Shown: piece after piece, positions 1-8,465 of the stretch | Position numbering within the stretch: the first letter of the stretch is position 1 | How the letters are laid out: each line of letters starts with the position of its first letter | Translations under genes and position numbers: made by a program | From: Candidatus Poseidonia alphae | GTDB taxonomy: Archaea > Thermoplasmatota > Poseidoniia > Poseidoniales > Poseidoniaceae | Length of the DNA: 39,897 nt | NCBI GenBank assembly: GCA_002505405.1 | Contig: DAVD01000036.1 | Location: 23,691 to 63,587 of the forward strand | Reading direction: 5' to 3' | Notes under the pieces: model-generated | Seen by the model: only the letters and a program-made list of their open reading frames with translations | What the model was told of the DNA's origin: nothing | The model's database searches: none

Positions 1-500
1 AGCACGAAACCGATGAGAATTCCAATCGTTGGAGACCAATTTAGCATTGTTTCGAGAGCAACACCTCCGGCGGTCAGTTGCGCAGCAGCGTAAATCGAGA
101 GGAAGAGCACAGAAAGTACGCCCGCCAGTTTTGCTTCAGGCGAGCCGCTGGTACTCGAAACCAGAGAAGAGAGTGACCGGATTCCACGGGCTTCCCCCTC
201 TTTCTGAATGTATTTGTAAAGCCAAATCCATGCAACCAGTTGCCCGATGGTAGAAACTGCGGCAATCCAGATTGCAGAATATCCTTGAAGGATAACAAAA
301 CCGATGAATCCAATGAACATGTAGCCCGAATTCCAGGTGCTCACCGCCGACAATGCTGCAAGTGCAGGATGCATTCCTCGCCCAGCTACGAGGTAATCGT
401 CCGTTGTATTTTCCTTAACTCGCATTGAGGCAAGTCCAACGCCAGCAAAAAAAAGCATAAAGAGCAAAAAAGAGAGCAGCAAAAGTACACTTTCCGACAT
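1..500 (-). CDS. Sodium/solute symporter (SSS family, proline-permease type), N-terminal part
   Basis: A minus-strand frame opens with ATG at 500 and stays open to the window edge, so about 166 N-terminal residues are visible and the rest lies outside. Seen: a hydrophobic first helix, then the segment YLVAGRGMHPALAALSAVST and shortly after it WNSGYMFIGFIGF. In the SSS family (PutP, Pfam PF00474) this segment spans helix 2 with part of the sodium and substrate site. Further hydrophobic helices follow. Family knowledge makes it a Na+-coupled importer of proline or a similar small solute in the cytoplasmic membrane; the exact substrate is not readable. It starts 8 nt after the dphB stop and has a GAGAGGG-like ribosome site, so the two genes are probably co-transcribed. 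Confidence 0.85.
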   Translation of the reverse strand, partial: MSESVLLLLSFLLFMLFFAGVGLASMRVKENTTDDYLVAGRGMHPALAALSAVSTWNSGYMFIGFIGFVILQGYSAIWIAAVSTIGQLVAWIWLYKYIQKEGEARGIRSLSSLVSSTSGSPEAKLAGVLSVLFLSIYAAAQLTAGGVALETMLNWSPTIGILIGFV

Positions 501-508
501 GGCCCTCT

Positions 509-1399
509 CTACTCCCGTGCCCAACGAAGCAACCCTTTCTCTTCAACTTCACCCGTCGCTGCTGGAAAAACAAGGCAATTTAGACGACCGCCGGCTTGGC
601 TCCTCAATCCCTCAACGGTTGTCGAAACAATGGTTTGGTCGTCAGTACCCATATCAGAACACAGCACAACTCGCATTATGTGCACATCTTCCGCCACAAA
701 CGAATGCAAGGCTTCTTTCATCATCATGTCCGAAGGGCTGTCATTTGAAAACTCACGTTCAGACAAACCCTGTTCAATTTTCTCACGCATCAATACAATC
801 GCTTCAACTGCATCGCTGGGAGCCATTGGACGCTGGTCACCAGTCCCTAAGCCGGTAGGGTCGAGGTCGAGGAGAGCCAGTGTATGCAGCCCAGTAAATC
901 GGTTGAGGGCGATGGTTTCAAGAGGCGATGTTGCAACCCATCCGCCGTAAGGATAAGTAAGGGTTGTTTGGCGACCAAACCGATAGTTTGAGAGGCCGAT
1001 TGCGCCGGTGACAAGCGTGGTAATTGAGAGGCCGTGAAACACCCGGCACTCAATGCCTGCTTCAATCGCTTGAAGTTGCAAATCCACATGAGTGGTTGCT
1101 TGAAGAGGATCTCCCACGACCAAGAGGGCCACGAGCGAAGTGGATGCGAGTGCGAACAAATCCTCTGGTTGCTCAACCTCAGGCCGCATGACGCGCTGAA
1201 TTGGGCCAATGGTTTGTTCGAGCAGGTCGAGCTCCTCATCCGGCCACAAAGCGGTGTAGGCCTCATACCTTCGATGCGTGGCGGCAGTGGCCGCCTCCAC
1301 GGCTTCAAGCGTCATTGCGCCAACGCTCCCAGGGCCCATTCCAACAAGAAGGAGTCCGGTTGAAGGAAGGTTTTGCGTTGTTGTGAAACTCTCCGCCAT
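509..1399 (-). CDS. dphB: Diphthine synthase (SAM-dependent methyltransferase)
   Basis: A 296-residue protein of the tetrapyrrole-methylase-like fold. Visible motifs are the N-terminal LLVGMGPGSVGAMTLEA loop, VVGDPLQATTH in the middle, and FHGLSITTLVTGAIGLSNYR followed by a TYPYGGW segment, all typical of archaeal DphB/eukaryotic Dph5. It methylates the modified histidine of elongation factor 2 in diphthamide synthesis. An ATG at 1438 would add 13 residues and overlap the divergent trm5 start. The ATG at 1399 is preferred because GGGAGGT lies about 6 nt upstream and the family-conserved part begins soon after it. The stop is 8 nt before the symporter start. Confidence 0.93.
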   Translation of the reverse strand: MAESFTTTQNLPSTGLLLVGMGPGSVGAMTLEAVEAATAATHRRYEAYTALWPDEELDLLEQTIGPIQRVMRPEVEQPEDLFALASTSLVALLVVGDPLQATTHVDLQLQAIEAGIECRVFHGLSITTLVTGAIGLSNYRFGRQTTLTYPYGGWVATSPLETIALNRFTGLHTLALLDLDPTGLGTGDQRPMAPSDAVEAIVLMREKIEQGLSEREFSNDSPSDMMMKEALHSFVAEDVHIMRVVLCSDMGTDDQTIVSTTVEGLRSQAGGRLNCLVFPAATGEVEEKGLLRWARE

Positions 1400-1436
1400 G
1401 CTCAAACCTCCCGTTCGCTTGGCTTGAGCGAAGGCC

Positions 1437-2531
1437 ATGCGTCATTTGAGAGTGCCGAGTGCGGAAACTCAAGATTGGCTGGCCTTGTGCCGCACGTCAA
1501 ATTGGTTGCTCACCACCGCTGGAGTTGTTCGTTTAGAAGGCGACTTCAGAGGAATTCCACTTGCAGAACACGCGCCAAAGGAGGCAGACCTCTGTTGGGA
1601 CGGACATTCGCACATCGAGGTGGAAGGGAAAGGCAAAGGGCCGGTTCATTGGACGGAACGTTTGCCAGAGGAATTGCAAGAGTTGCCTCTGGACACATGG
1701 CCATCGGCCTATGAAATACAAGGCGATGTCCTTATCGTCAAACTCGAAGGACCTGCATCACCACATGGAGAACGTATCGCTCAAGCCATGTTGGAACAAC
1801 TGCCTAACATTCGGCTCGTATGCGCGGATGAAGGGGTTAAGGGAGATTTCCGCGTTCGTGAATTGACCGTTCTAAAAAGTCGAGATGGAACCGAGCACAC
1901 CCGGACGAGGGTACGAGAACACAGCCATTTGGTTTGGGTCGACCCAGCAAAAGCCTATTTTTCAACGCGATTGTCAAGCGAACGAGAGAAGACACGAACC
2001 TCCATTCGAAAATTAAGGGGGGACCTTGGCCGCCCCCTTGTTCTCGCCGACCCCTATGCTGGAGTGGGGCCGGCCCTCCCTCTTCTTTTTGCAGAGCCAG
2101 GCTTGATTGACGGATGCCTTGTTGGCGACTTGAATCCTGACGCCGTTGAACTCTTGCGAATGAACGTTGAATATTGGGGGTCAAAGCGTTCGGACGGCCC
2201 ATTGAAACGGACAGAAATCATGTGTGCAGATGCCCTTTTGTGGGGCGAAAACCCAACCCTTCGTGAACAAGCAGACGTTTTACTGGTCAATTTACCCCAT
2301 GATAGCTTGGAACACCTGCCCGCCCTCCTGCCGCTTTTGCGACCTGGCAACCCCGTTATGATTCGAGGTTGGGCCATCCGTGAACGTGAACATCTTCTCA
2401 AAGATACAGACGCCCTCCGGCAACTTCTAAGCGATCACGGGGCGAATGAAATTGAGGCCACCCTCTCTGAAATCAAAGGGTTTTCAACTTCAAAGTGTTT
2501 TGTCGCATTTGAATGCCGTTTTACAATATGA
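1437..2531 (+). CDS. trm5: tRNA (guanine37-N1)-methyltransferase, archaeal Trm5
   Basis: A 364-residue protein. The N-terminal half is the variable D1/D2 region. From about residue 165 come a VWVDPAKAYFSTRLSSER segment matching the family sequence before the catalytic core, SAM motif I (LADPYAGVGP, about 204-212), motif II (GDLNPDAVELLRMNV, about 230-244) and NLPH at 285-288, the Trm5 signature that replaces the amino-MTase NPPY. It makes m1G37 on tRNAs reading UNN codons, which prevents frameshifting; in archaea this is also the substrate for wyosine synthesis by Taw1, encoded at 35678 in this window. It is divergent from dphB, with only 37 nt between the preferred starts. Confidence 0.9.
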   Translation: MRHLRVPSAETQDWLALCRTSNWLLTTAGVVRLEGDFRGIPLAEHAPKEADLCWDGHSHIEVEGKGKGPVHWTERLPEELQELPLDTWPSAYEIQGDVLIVKLEGPASPHGERIAQAMLEQLPNIRLVCADEGVKGDFRVRELTVLKSRDGTEHTRTRVREHSHLVWVDPAKAYFSTRLSSEREKTRTSIRKLRGDLGRPLVLADPYAGVGPALPLLFAEPGLIDGCLVGDLNPDAVELLRMNVEYWGSKRSDGPLKRTEIMCADALLWGENPTLREQADVLLVNLPHDSLEHLPALLPLLRPGNPVMIRGWAIREREHLLKDTDALRQLLSDHGANEIEATLSEIKGFSTSKCFVAFECRFTI

Positions 2532-2573
2532 ACCAAGCGTTCACTTCATGAAGCCCGTCCGCTTCGGAGCCTC

Positions 2574-2699
2574 ATGGACAACATCGTGAAGTGCGAATGC
2601 GGAGCAAGCATTGACATCGCCGGTGCAACACCTCGTAAGGACGGAACCAAGGTTTGGTGCCGAGTTTGCGGAACGGTAACGCTCCACCATCGGCTTTGA
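2574..2699 (+). CDS. Small zinc-ribbon protein, 41 aa
   Basis: A short frame beginning MDNIVKCECGASIDIAG has cysteines spaced C-x-C in the first half and C-x2-C (WCRVCGTV) in the second, the four ligands expected of a minimal zinc ribbon. It lies 42 nt after trm5 on the same strand and stops 1 nt before the convergent peptidase stop at 2701, filling an otherwise empty slot. An earlier ATG at 2548 soon hits a stop, so 2574 is the only sensible start. Function is unknown; such ribbons bind nucleic acid or act as partner subunits. The call rests on the cysteine pattern and placement. Confidence 0.7.
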   Translation: MDNIVKCECGASIDIAGATPRKDGTKVWCRVCGTVTLHHRL

Positions 2700-2700
2700 A

Positions 2701-3741
2701 TCATTCATCGTGTTCTTCCGTTCGGTCTTGGCGCAGTCCTGCTAGTCCGACTAAACAGAGTATTTCGACAAGTCCCAGCGGCACCGGTAAAAATTGATTT
2801 GAATCAATGCTTTCTTCAACGGGAGGGTTGAATGCCATCGAGATGTCGTAAGCATCTGGTTCAATCATAAACCAATCCAAATCACGAGGCAAATCAGCAG
2901 TCATGAATTCATGGTCTTCTTGATTGACCAAAAAATCATCCTCGATTCGAATTCCGAACCATCCATCCAGGTAAATTCCAGGCTCAATGGTGATGGCATC
3001 GTACGGTGCAAGCGGTTGTTGATTGTATGAAAGCCCAAACAATGGGTCGTCGGTCCCACCTGAGAGCAAAGGAGGTTCATGGACACAGACTCCAAATCCA
3101 TGGCCGAGAGAATGAATGAAGTTTTCTCCAAAGCCCTGCTCTTCAATGTGGGCGCGAGCAATATCGTCCAAAGCCCATGCAGGCGTACCTGCCTCGATCA
3201 GTGGAAAGGTGAGGTTTTGAGCATCGTAAACGGCCATGTAAGCCTTGATGATGGTTTCATTTGTTGTTCCACCGACGACGTAACTTCTCGTGACATCGCT
3301 GACCCAATCGTTGACTCTTGCGCCAAGGTCCACAACAACAACATCACCAATTTGCACCTGCTTTGGACCAGCGCCATCGTTTGTTGGGTCGCCGTGGGGG
3401 ATGGCTCCGTTGGCGCCGGATGCCACAATTGTGGAAAAGGAAGGCCAGTCAGGGTTGGAGCCGTTTTCGATCATGGCCCTGTCGATTTCATCCGCGATGG
3501 CTCGTTCACTGAGTTCAGCGCCCATCAAAACCTGCCACAACATTTCACGAGCCACGTTTTGCCCGATGCCGGCCAACCTTACCGATTCACGAATGGATTC
3601 ATCTTTGTTGGGAGATATGCCGGTTGGGGAGGGAAATCCGCCGTTGAGCACCCGCTCTACTTCAGTCTCACACGCCATTGCAGGCGGTAATGTCGCAACC
3701 AATAGAGAGAGGAGCACCCCTATCATGAGTCCCGTGCGCAT
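2701..3741 (-). CDS. Secreted M24-family metallopeptidase (Xaa-Pro aminopeptidase-like)
   Basis: A 346-residue protein with a signal peptide (about residues 1-23, ending PPAMAC) and a pita-bread peptidase domain at about 45-290. All five M24 metal ligands are visible: D138 (VVVDLGA), D149 (SDVTRSY), H214 (SLGHGFG), E253 (ITIEPGIY) and E267 (GIRIEDD). The family removes N-terminal residues, often before proline, using two metal ions. The N-terminal creatinase-like domain is very short, closer to methionine aminopeptidase/PepQ size. A hydrophobic segment near 317-337 followed by RQDRTEEHDE suggests a C-terminal membrane or sorting anchor, so the enzyme probably works outside the cell on peptides. 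ATG 3726 is an alternative start inside the signal peptide. Confidence 0.88.
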   Translation of the reverse strand: MRTGLMIGVLLSLLVATLPPAMACETEVERVLNGGFPSPTGISPNKDESIRESVRLAGIGQNVAREMLWQVLMGAELSERAIADEIDRAMIENGSNPDWPSFSTIVASGANGAIPHGDPTNDGAGPKQVQIGDVVVVDLGARVNDWVSDVTRSYVVGGTTNETIIKAYMAVYDAQNLTFPLIEAGTPAWALDDIARAHIEEQGFGENFIHSLGHGFGVCVHEPPLLSGGTDDPLFGLSYNQQPLAPYDAITIEPGIYLDGWFGIRIEDDFLVNQEDHEFMTADLPRDLDWFMIEPDAYDISMAFNPPVEESIDSNQFLPVPLGLVEILCLVGLAGLRQDRTEEHDE

Positions 3742-3825
3742 GATTTACGGAAAACCCCCTCCCTCTTTGATGCATCGGCATGTTCATGGTCGTCCCTCTA
3801 CCGCCAAGAAAGGAAGGTGGCCTTG

Positions 3826-4425
3826 ATGTCAGAAAAACCTCTTGTGATTGATGTTGTTGACAACGGTGGACAGTGGACGCACCGAGAATGGCGTATGCTA
3901 CGGTATCTCAAAGTTGATACTAAAATCATTGAAAACACCACGCCGGTGAGTGAAATTCGTGAACTTGATGGACTCATTCTTTCGGGCGGGGCTGCACGAG
4001 TCGGGTTGACCGGAGAGTTGGGGAATTGCGGAGCATTCTTGGATTTGGACATCCCAATTCTTGGAATCTGCGCAGGCCATCAATTCATGGCTCGACACTA
4101 TGGGGGAGATGCTCGGGAGTCTCCAGAGCCGGAATTTGGGGCGATGGAAATCAATCTTGAACAAGGCGGCGGGAAGATTTTTGCAGGCACCGAACCAACC
4201 CAGACGGTCTGGGAGTCTCACAACGATGAAGTGCACGAAGTGCCGGACGGATTTTTCATTACAGCAAGCAGTCCATCCTGTAAGGTTCAAGGTATGGAAA
4301 ACGAGGCGGGAAACCGTTTCGGGCTCCAATTCCATCCTGAGGTAAACGATTCTGAATTTGGAAAAGAGATGTTTGAAAACTTTGTTCGAGTTTGCCGGGA
4401 GAACAAAGAAAACCTCCAGAAATAA
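3826..4425 (+). CDS. guaAA: GMP synthase, glutamine amidotransferase subunit A
   Basis: A 199-residue class I glutamine amidotransferase. The nucleophile C82 sits in ILGICAGHQF, and the other triad members are H170 and E172 in LQFHPE. It releases ammonia from glutamine for the ATP-pyrophosphatase subunit that converts XMP to GMP; archaea commonly encode the two subunits separately, and subunit B is not in this window. The start is ATG 3826, placed 6-7 nt after GGAAGGTGG; the in-frame GTG at 3817 lies inside that ribosome site and is rejected. Confidence 0.92.
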   Translation: MSEKPLVIDVVDNGGQWTHREWRMLRYLKVDTKIIENTTPVSEIRELDGLILSGGAARVGLTGELGNCGAFLDLDIPILGICAGHQFMARHYGGDARESPEPEFGAMEINLEQGGGKIFAGTEPTQTVWESHNDEVHEVPDGFFITASSPSCKVQGMENEAGNRFGLQFHPEVNDSEFGKEMFENFVRVCRENKENLQK

Positions 4426-4446
4426 GCCTTTTCTGCAATCAATAGA

Positions 4447-4475
4447 CTTAATATGGACAAAAACGCCGGTGAGGC
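4447..4475 (+). promoter_or_regulatory. Putative TATA box and ribosome site for the LDLa-like surface protein
   Basis: CTTAATAT at 4447-4454 lies about 24-31 nt before the ATG at 4478, and GGTGAGG at 4469-4475 precedes the ATG by 2 nt. The T-rich CCTTTTCT just after the guaA stop could end the upstream transcript. Spacing would give a very short leader, so the TATA assignment is tentative. Confidence 0.35.
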
Positions 4476-4477
4476 TA

Positions 4478-7384
4478 ATGTCCGTTACGCGACGCTCTCA
4501 ATCCGGCCTGCTTGTGACCCTCCTGTTGTTGACTGCTCTTGCCCCCCTTACCATGGTACAAGCACAGCCAACTAACCCATCAGAATTCTACTACGGTGTT
4601 GAATACGACTGGCAAAGTCTCGATGATGACTTCGCCAACGTGAGCGGCCTTCACATCGATGAGTTGCTCACTGAAATCATGGACGACGCAGAAGGTGCTG
4701 GATTCAATTTGGACATCGGACAATTGACAACCGGTTCAACCAATGTCTATGTTCACCAAACAGAAGACATCACCATGCAAACCATCCAAGACGGAAACGG
4801 AGACGACGTTCAGGTTTGGAGTCGGACCAGCGACGTCGTTCTACGACACGGAATTCTCTTTGACGGCGTGCTTCTCACAGATTGGAATGAAACAGCATCC
4901 TTCGGAGGCAACGACAATTCCATTGACATCGACGTCATCACTCAGTTTGAAAACGTCCTTACCGTTGACATTCTCTACACCGAGTACCTCACCGACGATT
5001 ACAAACTCGTTGGCGCAGACATGGACATTGACATGACCGTTGGCGTAGACATGTCCCTTGATGTTGACATCGCTCTAGAAGGTGGTGGCGAAGAACTCGC
5101 CGTTGACTTTGCAACCGGAATTAACTTTGGTTACAGCATGGAGTCAACCGACGCTGAGTGGCGCCTTCAGAGTCAAAGCCCAATCTACATTGAAGCTTCA
5201 GAGAATGAACAAACACGATGGGGATGCACCGACGACGACGACGACGTCGGCGTTTGGGATGAAGGTTACGAAGCCGAAGTATGGGATTATTGTGGAGATG
5301 TATTGGGAACTTACACCGGTTCTGCAGATTATGAAATCTACTTCACAGGACTCCCAACCGAAGAATTTGGCCTTGACTCAGGAGAATTTGATTTGACGGT
5401 GTCTGACGCTTTCACACAATCCGGCAACTACGACGGAGAGTTTGACGCCAGTGCTGATTTCGGAATGGAGTCTGACATGGAAGGAGAAGACTTCGAGGTC
5501 AGCCTCGGAAACGGAGAGACCGTTGATGCTGTAGCGTGTGTTGACTGCCCTCCAGGAAACCCAATCATGTTCATGATGATGGGCAATGTGCTTGGCCACG
5601 CATCAATTGCATTCGGAGAAGAAATTGCTGACGACCTTGAAGCTAGCTTTGAAGATTCAATCGTTGACACATTCCTCAATGAATGGGCAAGCAGCCTCGC
5701 AGAAGGCAACAGCGATGGCGACGATTGGGACCCGTACGAAAACCAGTGGCAATGCGACAGTGGCCAGTGGATTTACGAATGGGATGTGAACGATGGATAC
5801 GAAGATTGCTACGATGGGTCAGATGAGATGACCTTGGGCGCCAATTACCAGTCCTATGAAGACTGGAACAGCGGTGAACAAGTTCACAGAATCGAAGGTG
5901 CCGTGTATGCGGATGACCTTTCGTTCACTGACAGAACATTCACTTGTGACGATGGGACCACAATCATGTGGACCGCCGTCAATGACGGCGGCAACGCCGC
6001 CGATTGTGCCGACGGATCCGATGAACCCCAATACGCCAATGGGGACGTTAACACATACGAATGCGAATCATCCACGCCTAATATGGTGGAAACCGTTGAT
6101 TGGGATGACATTAACGACGGTTACACTGAATGCGAAGACGGTTCAGATGAACGAAACACAAATGAAATTTATCACGTCGAAGTAACACTGCTTGAAGGCC
6201 CCATGGCAAATGCAAACATCTTGTACCACAACGATACAATGACAATTTGTGGAGGAGGAGATTCCTGGTATGGCGGCGCATGCGACATTACACCGGAGGG
6301 CGGTAACGAACGATCTGCGTTCTCTTATGGACACGATGATATGACTGATCCAGGCCTCAACTTTGGTGAAAACGTCATGTGTACCACAGGCAACATCATG
6401 CTCAACGGCAACTCGGTCTATGAGCAACCCATGATGTGTGACAACATATGGATGGGCCCTCAAATTGATTGGATGGATGTTTACAGCGATGGAATGACAT
6501 TGAACTATGATGCTCGAGTGAGTCACTACAGCACCGAGGATGCCGAATCAGATGTGGAAATTGTAGTGAGATTGGTCCCTGAAGACGGGCAACAAGTAAT
6601 ACAATCCAAAACGTTGCCTCTTGATGAGACCGATTCCGCTACGTATGTGGAAGACTCCTTTGATGTCTCAACCGAAGGGGATTACTGTGTCATCGTAGCT
6701 CTTGTGGCCCCAGGTGAAACAGAAGCTTACTGGCAAGAAGAACGTTGCGAAGAAGTTTCTACAGAGGGCGACCCAAGCGAGCGCCTCACCACGATCGCTG
6801 AAGCAATTGCCGACTCCGGTCTCCAAAACGTTATGGAGAACTTTGGTGAAAACCTTGAAAGTACCTTTGAGGAAGTGTCAGAGAATGAAGCCCCAGAATT
6901 CCCATACACCGACGGCATGTGGGCTCCACTATGGAGTACCGAGCACGCTACCATCATCGGAGTGGGGCTCTATGCAGTGGATGAAGACGGGGATAAGTAC
7001 GTCATCGCAGGTCCTGAAACCACTGGTTACAGTGAAGACCTCCCAATGACGTTCATGTCCATTCGTTACTTGACCGGCACACCCGCTCAGTCCGCTCAAA
7101 CAACCATGGCCGACTTTGAGGACCTTTCCGACATCGTTGACATTGAAGACCACGACCTCAGCGCTCTTGAAGACGCACTAGAACAAGCCGGAGTAGACAC
7201 TTCGACCTTGGACCTCGGCCAAGATGGAACCTCTGACGGCGATGGAACCAGTGCGCCAGATACTGCTGAAGAAGTTGCAGACGATGCAGGCCTCCTTCCG
7301 TTCTTATCTCCTCTGAGCGTTCTTGCAATGGTTGGTATTGCAGCATTAGCAGGCAATGCCACTCGCCGTGAAGGCAACGAGTGA
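4478..7384 (+). CDS. Large secreted acidic protein with LDL-receptor-A-like half modules
   Basis: A 968-residue protein. The signal peptide covers residues 1-30 (basic MSVTRRSQSG, hydrophobic core, cut near MVQAQP). A long Asp/Glu-rich region follows. Three modules at about 422-450, 487-516 and 525-558 share the pattern C-x-(D/E)-x-G...W...NDG...C-x-DGSDE, which is the calcium-binding half of LDL-receptor class A repeats. Each has only two or so cysteines rather than six. At the C terminus LLPFLSPLSVLAMVGIAALA followed by a basic tail resembles an archaeal C-terminal sorting or anchoring segment. The frame opens 40 codons earlier, but the ATG at 4478 has a ribosome site and starts the signal peptide. 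Likely a cell-surface protein binding calcium and an unknown partner; no enzyme motif seen. Confidence 0.82.
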   Translation: MSVTRRSQSGLLVTLLLLTALAPLTMVQAQPTNPSEFYYGVEYDWQSLDDDFANVSGLHIDELLTEIMDDAEGAGFNLDIGQLTTGSTNVYVHQTEDITMQTIQDGNGDDVQVWSRTSDVVLRHGILFDGVLLTDWNETASFGGNDNSIDIDVITQFENVLTVDILYTEYLTDDYKLVGADMDIDMTVGVDMSLDVDIALEGGGEELAVDFATGINFGYSMESTDAEWRLQSQSPIYIEASENEQTRWGCTDDDDDVGVWDEGYEAEVWDYCGDVLGTYTGSADYEIYFTGLPTEEFGLDSGEFDLTVSDAFTQSGNYDGEFDASADFGMESDMEGEDFEVSLGNGETVDAVACVDCPPGNPIMFMMMGNVLGHASIAFGEEIADDLEASFEDSIVDTFLNEWASSLAEGNSDGDDWDPYENQWQCDSGQWIYEWDVNDGYEDCYDGSDEMTLGANYQSYEDWNSGEQVHRIEGAVYADDLSFTDRTFTCDDGTTIMWTAVNDGGNAADCADGSDEPQYANGDVNTYECESSTPNMVETVDWDDINDGYTECEDGSDERNTNEIYHVEVTLLEGPMANANILYHNDTMTICGGGDSWYGGACDITPEGGNERSAFSYGHDDMTDPGLNFGENVMCTTGNIMLNGNSVYEQPMMCDNIWMGPQIDWMDVYSDGMTLNYDARVSHYSTEDAESDVEIVVRLVPEDGQQVIQSKTLPLDETDSATYVEDSFDVSTEGDYCVIVALVAPGETEAYWQEERCEEVSTEGDPSERLTTIAEAIADSGLQNVMENFGENLESTFEEVSENEAPEFPYTDGMWAPLWSTEHATIIGVGLYAVDEDGDKYVIAGPETTGYSEDLPMTFMSIRYLTGTPAQSAQTTMADFEDLSDIVDIEDHDLSALEDALEQAGVDTSTLDLGQDGTSDGDGTSAPDTAEEVADDAGLLPFLSPLSVLAMVGIAALAGNATRREGNE

Positions 7385-7413
7385 ATCAATAAGCACGAGG
7401 CCCAGGGGCGGTT

Positions 7414-8325
7414 GTGAAGCCGCCTCGTCCGCGTCCTTTTGCAGCTGCCGGGGGCGTCCGCTTTCTGATCACTGTACTGCTTGCGGTTCACGTGTTCATT
7501 TCAGCATGGCTTGTAGCATCTGTAGAGGCCTCGTACACCGAAGGCAGACCTTCGCCAACAGAGTTCCACTCCCTCGTCGCTATTGACAACGAACAGACCC
7601 TCATCGATGTTCGCATCGAAAGGGCGACGGCCTTCGCCCTCTACACGCTGCAACGGGACGATACGGCGAGGATGCCCGTCAATACAACTGGGGATGACGA
7701 CCAAGGTTCACCATCAGATGATTCAGGTGAATCAGATGAATCAGGTGGTAGCGATCGGGACTGGCTCCAAATAGGTCGTAATTGGATCAAAGCCTCTCTC
7801 ATTCTCCTCGTTCTGAGTGAACTTCTCATGATGGTGCCATGGAAGTGGCGCCATTATCTGCGCGTGTTCGCTTTTGCGATGACGCTCGTTGCGTTCTCTA
7901 TGTTCCCCATTGCCTACGTCGCAAGCCTCGGAGGTGGAGACGATGGCGGCGGCGACGATGATGACGGGGGGGGCTCAGCCACAGAAGGTGCCCCCGGGGC
8001 CGAAATTGAAACACGATCCTTTGCTCATTCCACTGAGGACATCAGACTGAGGCCGATATGGCTTGGCTTTGAACTTCAAGCGGACTTCTCGGGTTACGAT
8101 CTTGGACTTATCGATGAAGAAGACAGGGCTGCAGTTATTGAACAGCCGCCAGAGGAAAATGAAACGGGAGCGAAGTCTTTTGTCGCCTTTGAGTCAACCT
8201 TTAACATCGAGCTCGGGAAGAATTTGGATGCACTTCTTGTACTTCCATTGATGTGGTACTTTCTGCCCGCACGACCCATAAACCACGATAAAAAGACATA
8301 CGAAACTCTCCTTGAAGAAGAGTGA
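7414..8325 (+). CDS. Multi-pass membrane protein of unknown function
   Basis: A 303-residue protein starting at GTG 7414, with AGGGG about 7 nt upstream, 29 nt after the preceding gene. Predicted membrane segments by eye: about residues 16-36, 124-143, 148-172 and 277-292. The loop before the second helix (about 88-115) is Asp/Ser/Gly rich, and a Gly/Asp run (GGGDDGGGDDDDGGG) follows the third. No domain is recognised. Its position right after the LDLa-like surface protein suggests a common transcript and perhaps a related envelope role, which is inference only. It converges on tRNA-Asp, whose 3' end is 2 nt beyond the stop. Confidence 0.75.
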   Translation: MKPPRPRPFAAAGGVRFLITVLLAVHVFISAWLVASVEASYTEGRPSPTEFHSLVAIDNEQTLIDVRIERATAFALYTLQRDDTARMPVNTTGDDDQGSPSDDSGESDESGGSDRDWLQIGRNWIKASLILLVLSELLMMVPWKWRHYLRVFAFAMTLVAFSMFPIAYVASLGGGDDGGGDDDDGGGSATEGAPGAEIETRSFAHSTEDIRLRPIWLGFELQADFSGYDLGLIDEEDRAAVIEQPPEENETGAKSFVAFESTFNIELGKNLDALLVLPLMWYFLPARPINHDKKTYETLLEEE

Positions 8326-8327
8326 GG

Positions 8328-8399
8328 CGCCCACTCCGGGAATTGAACCCGGGTCGCAGGAATGACAATCCTGCATGATAACCTCTACACCAAGCGGGC
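8328..8399 (-). tRNA. tRNA-Asp (GUC)
   Basis: Reading the minus strand, a 7-bp acceptor stem (GCCCGCT with AGTGGGC), an anticodon stem CAGGA/TCCTG enclosing loop TTGTCAT with anticodon GTC, and a T arm CCGGG/CCCGG with loop TTCAATT give a complete cloverleaf. The discriminator base is G, as expected for archaeal tRNA-Asp. No intron is present and the CCA end is not encoded. Confidence 0.95.
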
Positions 8400-8425
8400 A
8401 GATTTAACCCGTCGGGGGCGCAACC

Positions 8426-8436
8426 GCTATTTAAGC
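8426..8436. promoter_or_regulatory. AT-rich core element apparently shared by tRNA-Asp and the divergent aldolase-like gene
   Basis: GCTATTTAAGC is a near-symmetric AT-rich element. It lies about 30 nt from the tRNA 5' end (8399) on one side and about 30 nt from the ATG at 8466 on the other, the usual archaeal TATA-to-start distance in both directions. The protein gene would then have a very short leader; GGGTG lies 5 nt before its ATG. Confidence 0.5.
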
Positions 8437-8465
8437 CGCGCCATGTGGGGGAATTGGGTGCTACC

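Noticed and set aside
3079..3690. 203-codon plus-strand frame
   Set aside because: Lies wholly inside the M24 peptidase gene on the other strand, which has all five metal ligands.
4358..4477. 40-residue N-terminal extension of the LDLa-like protein
   Set aside because: It overlaps guaA and would bury the signal peptide; ATG 4478 has a ribosome site.
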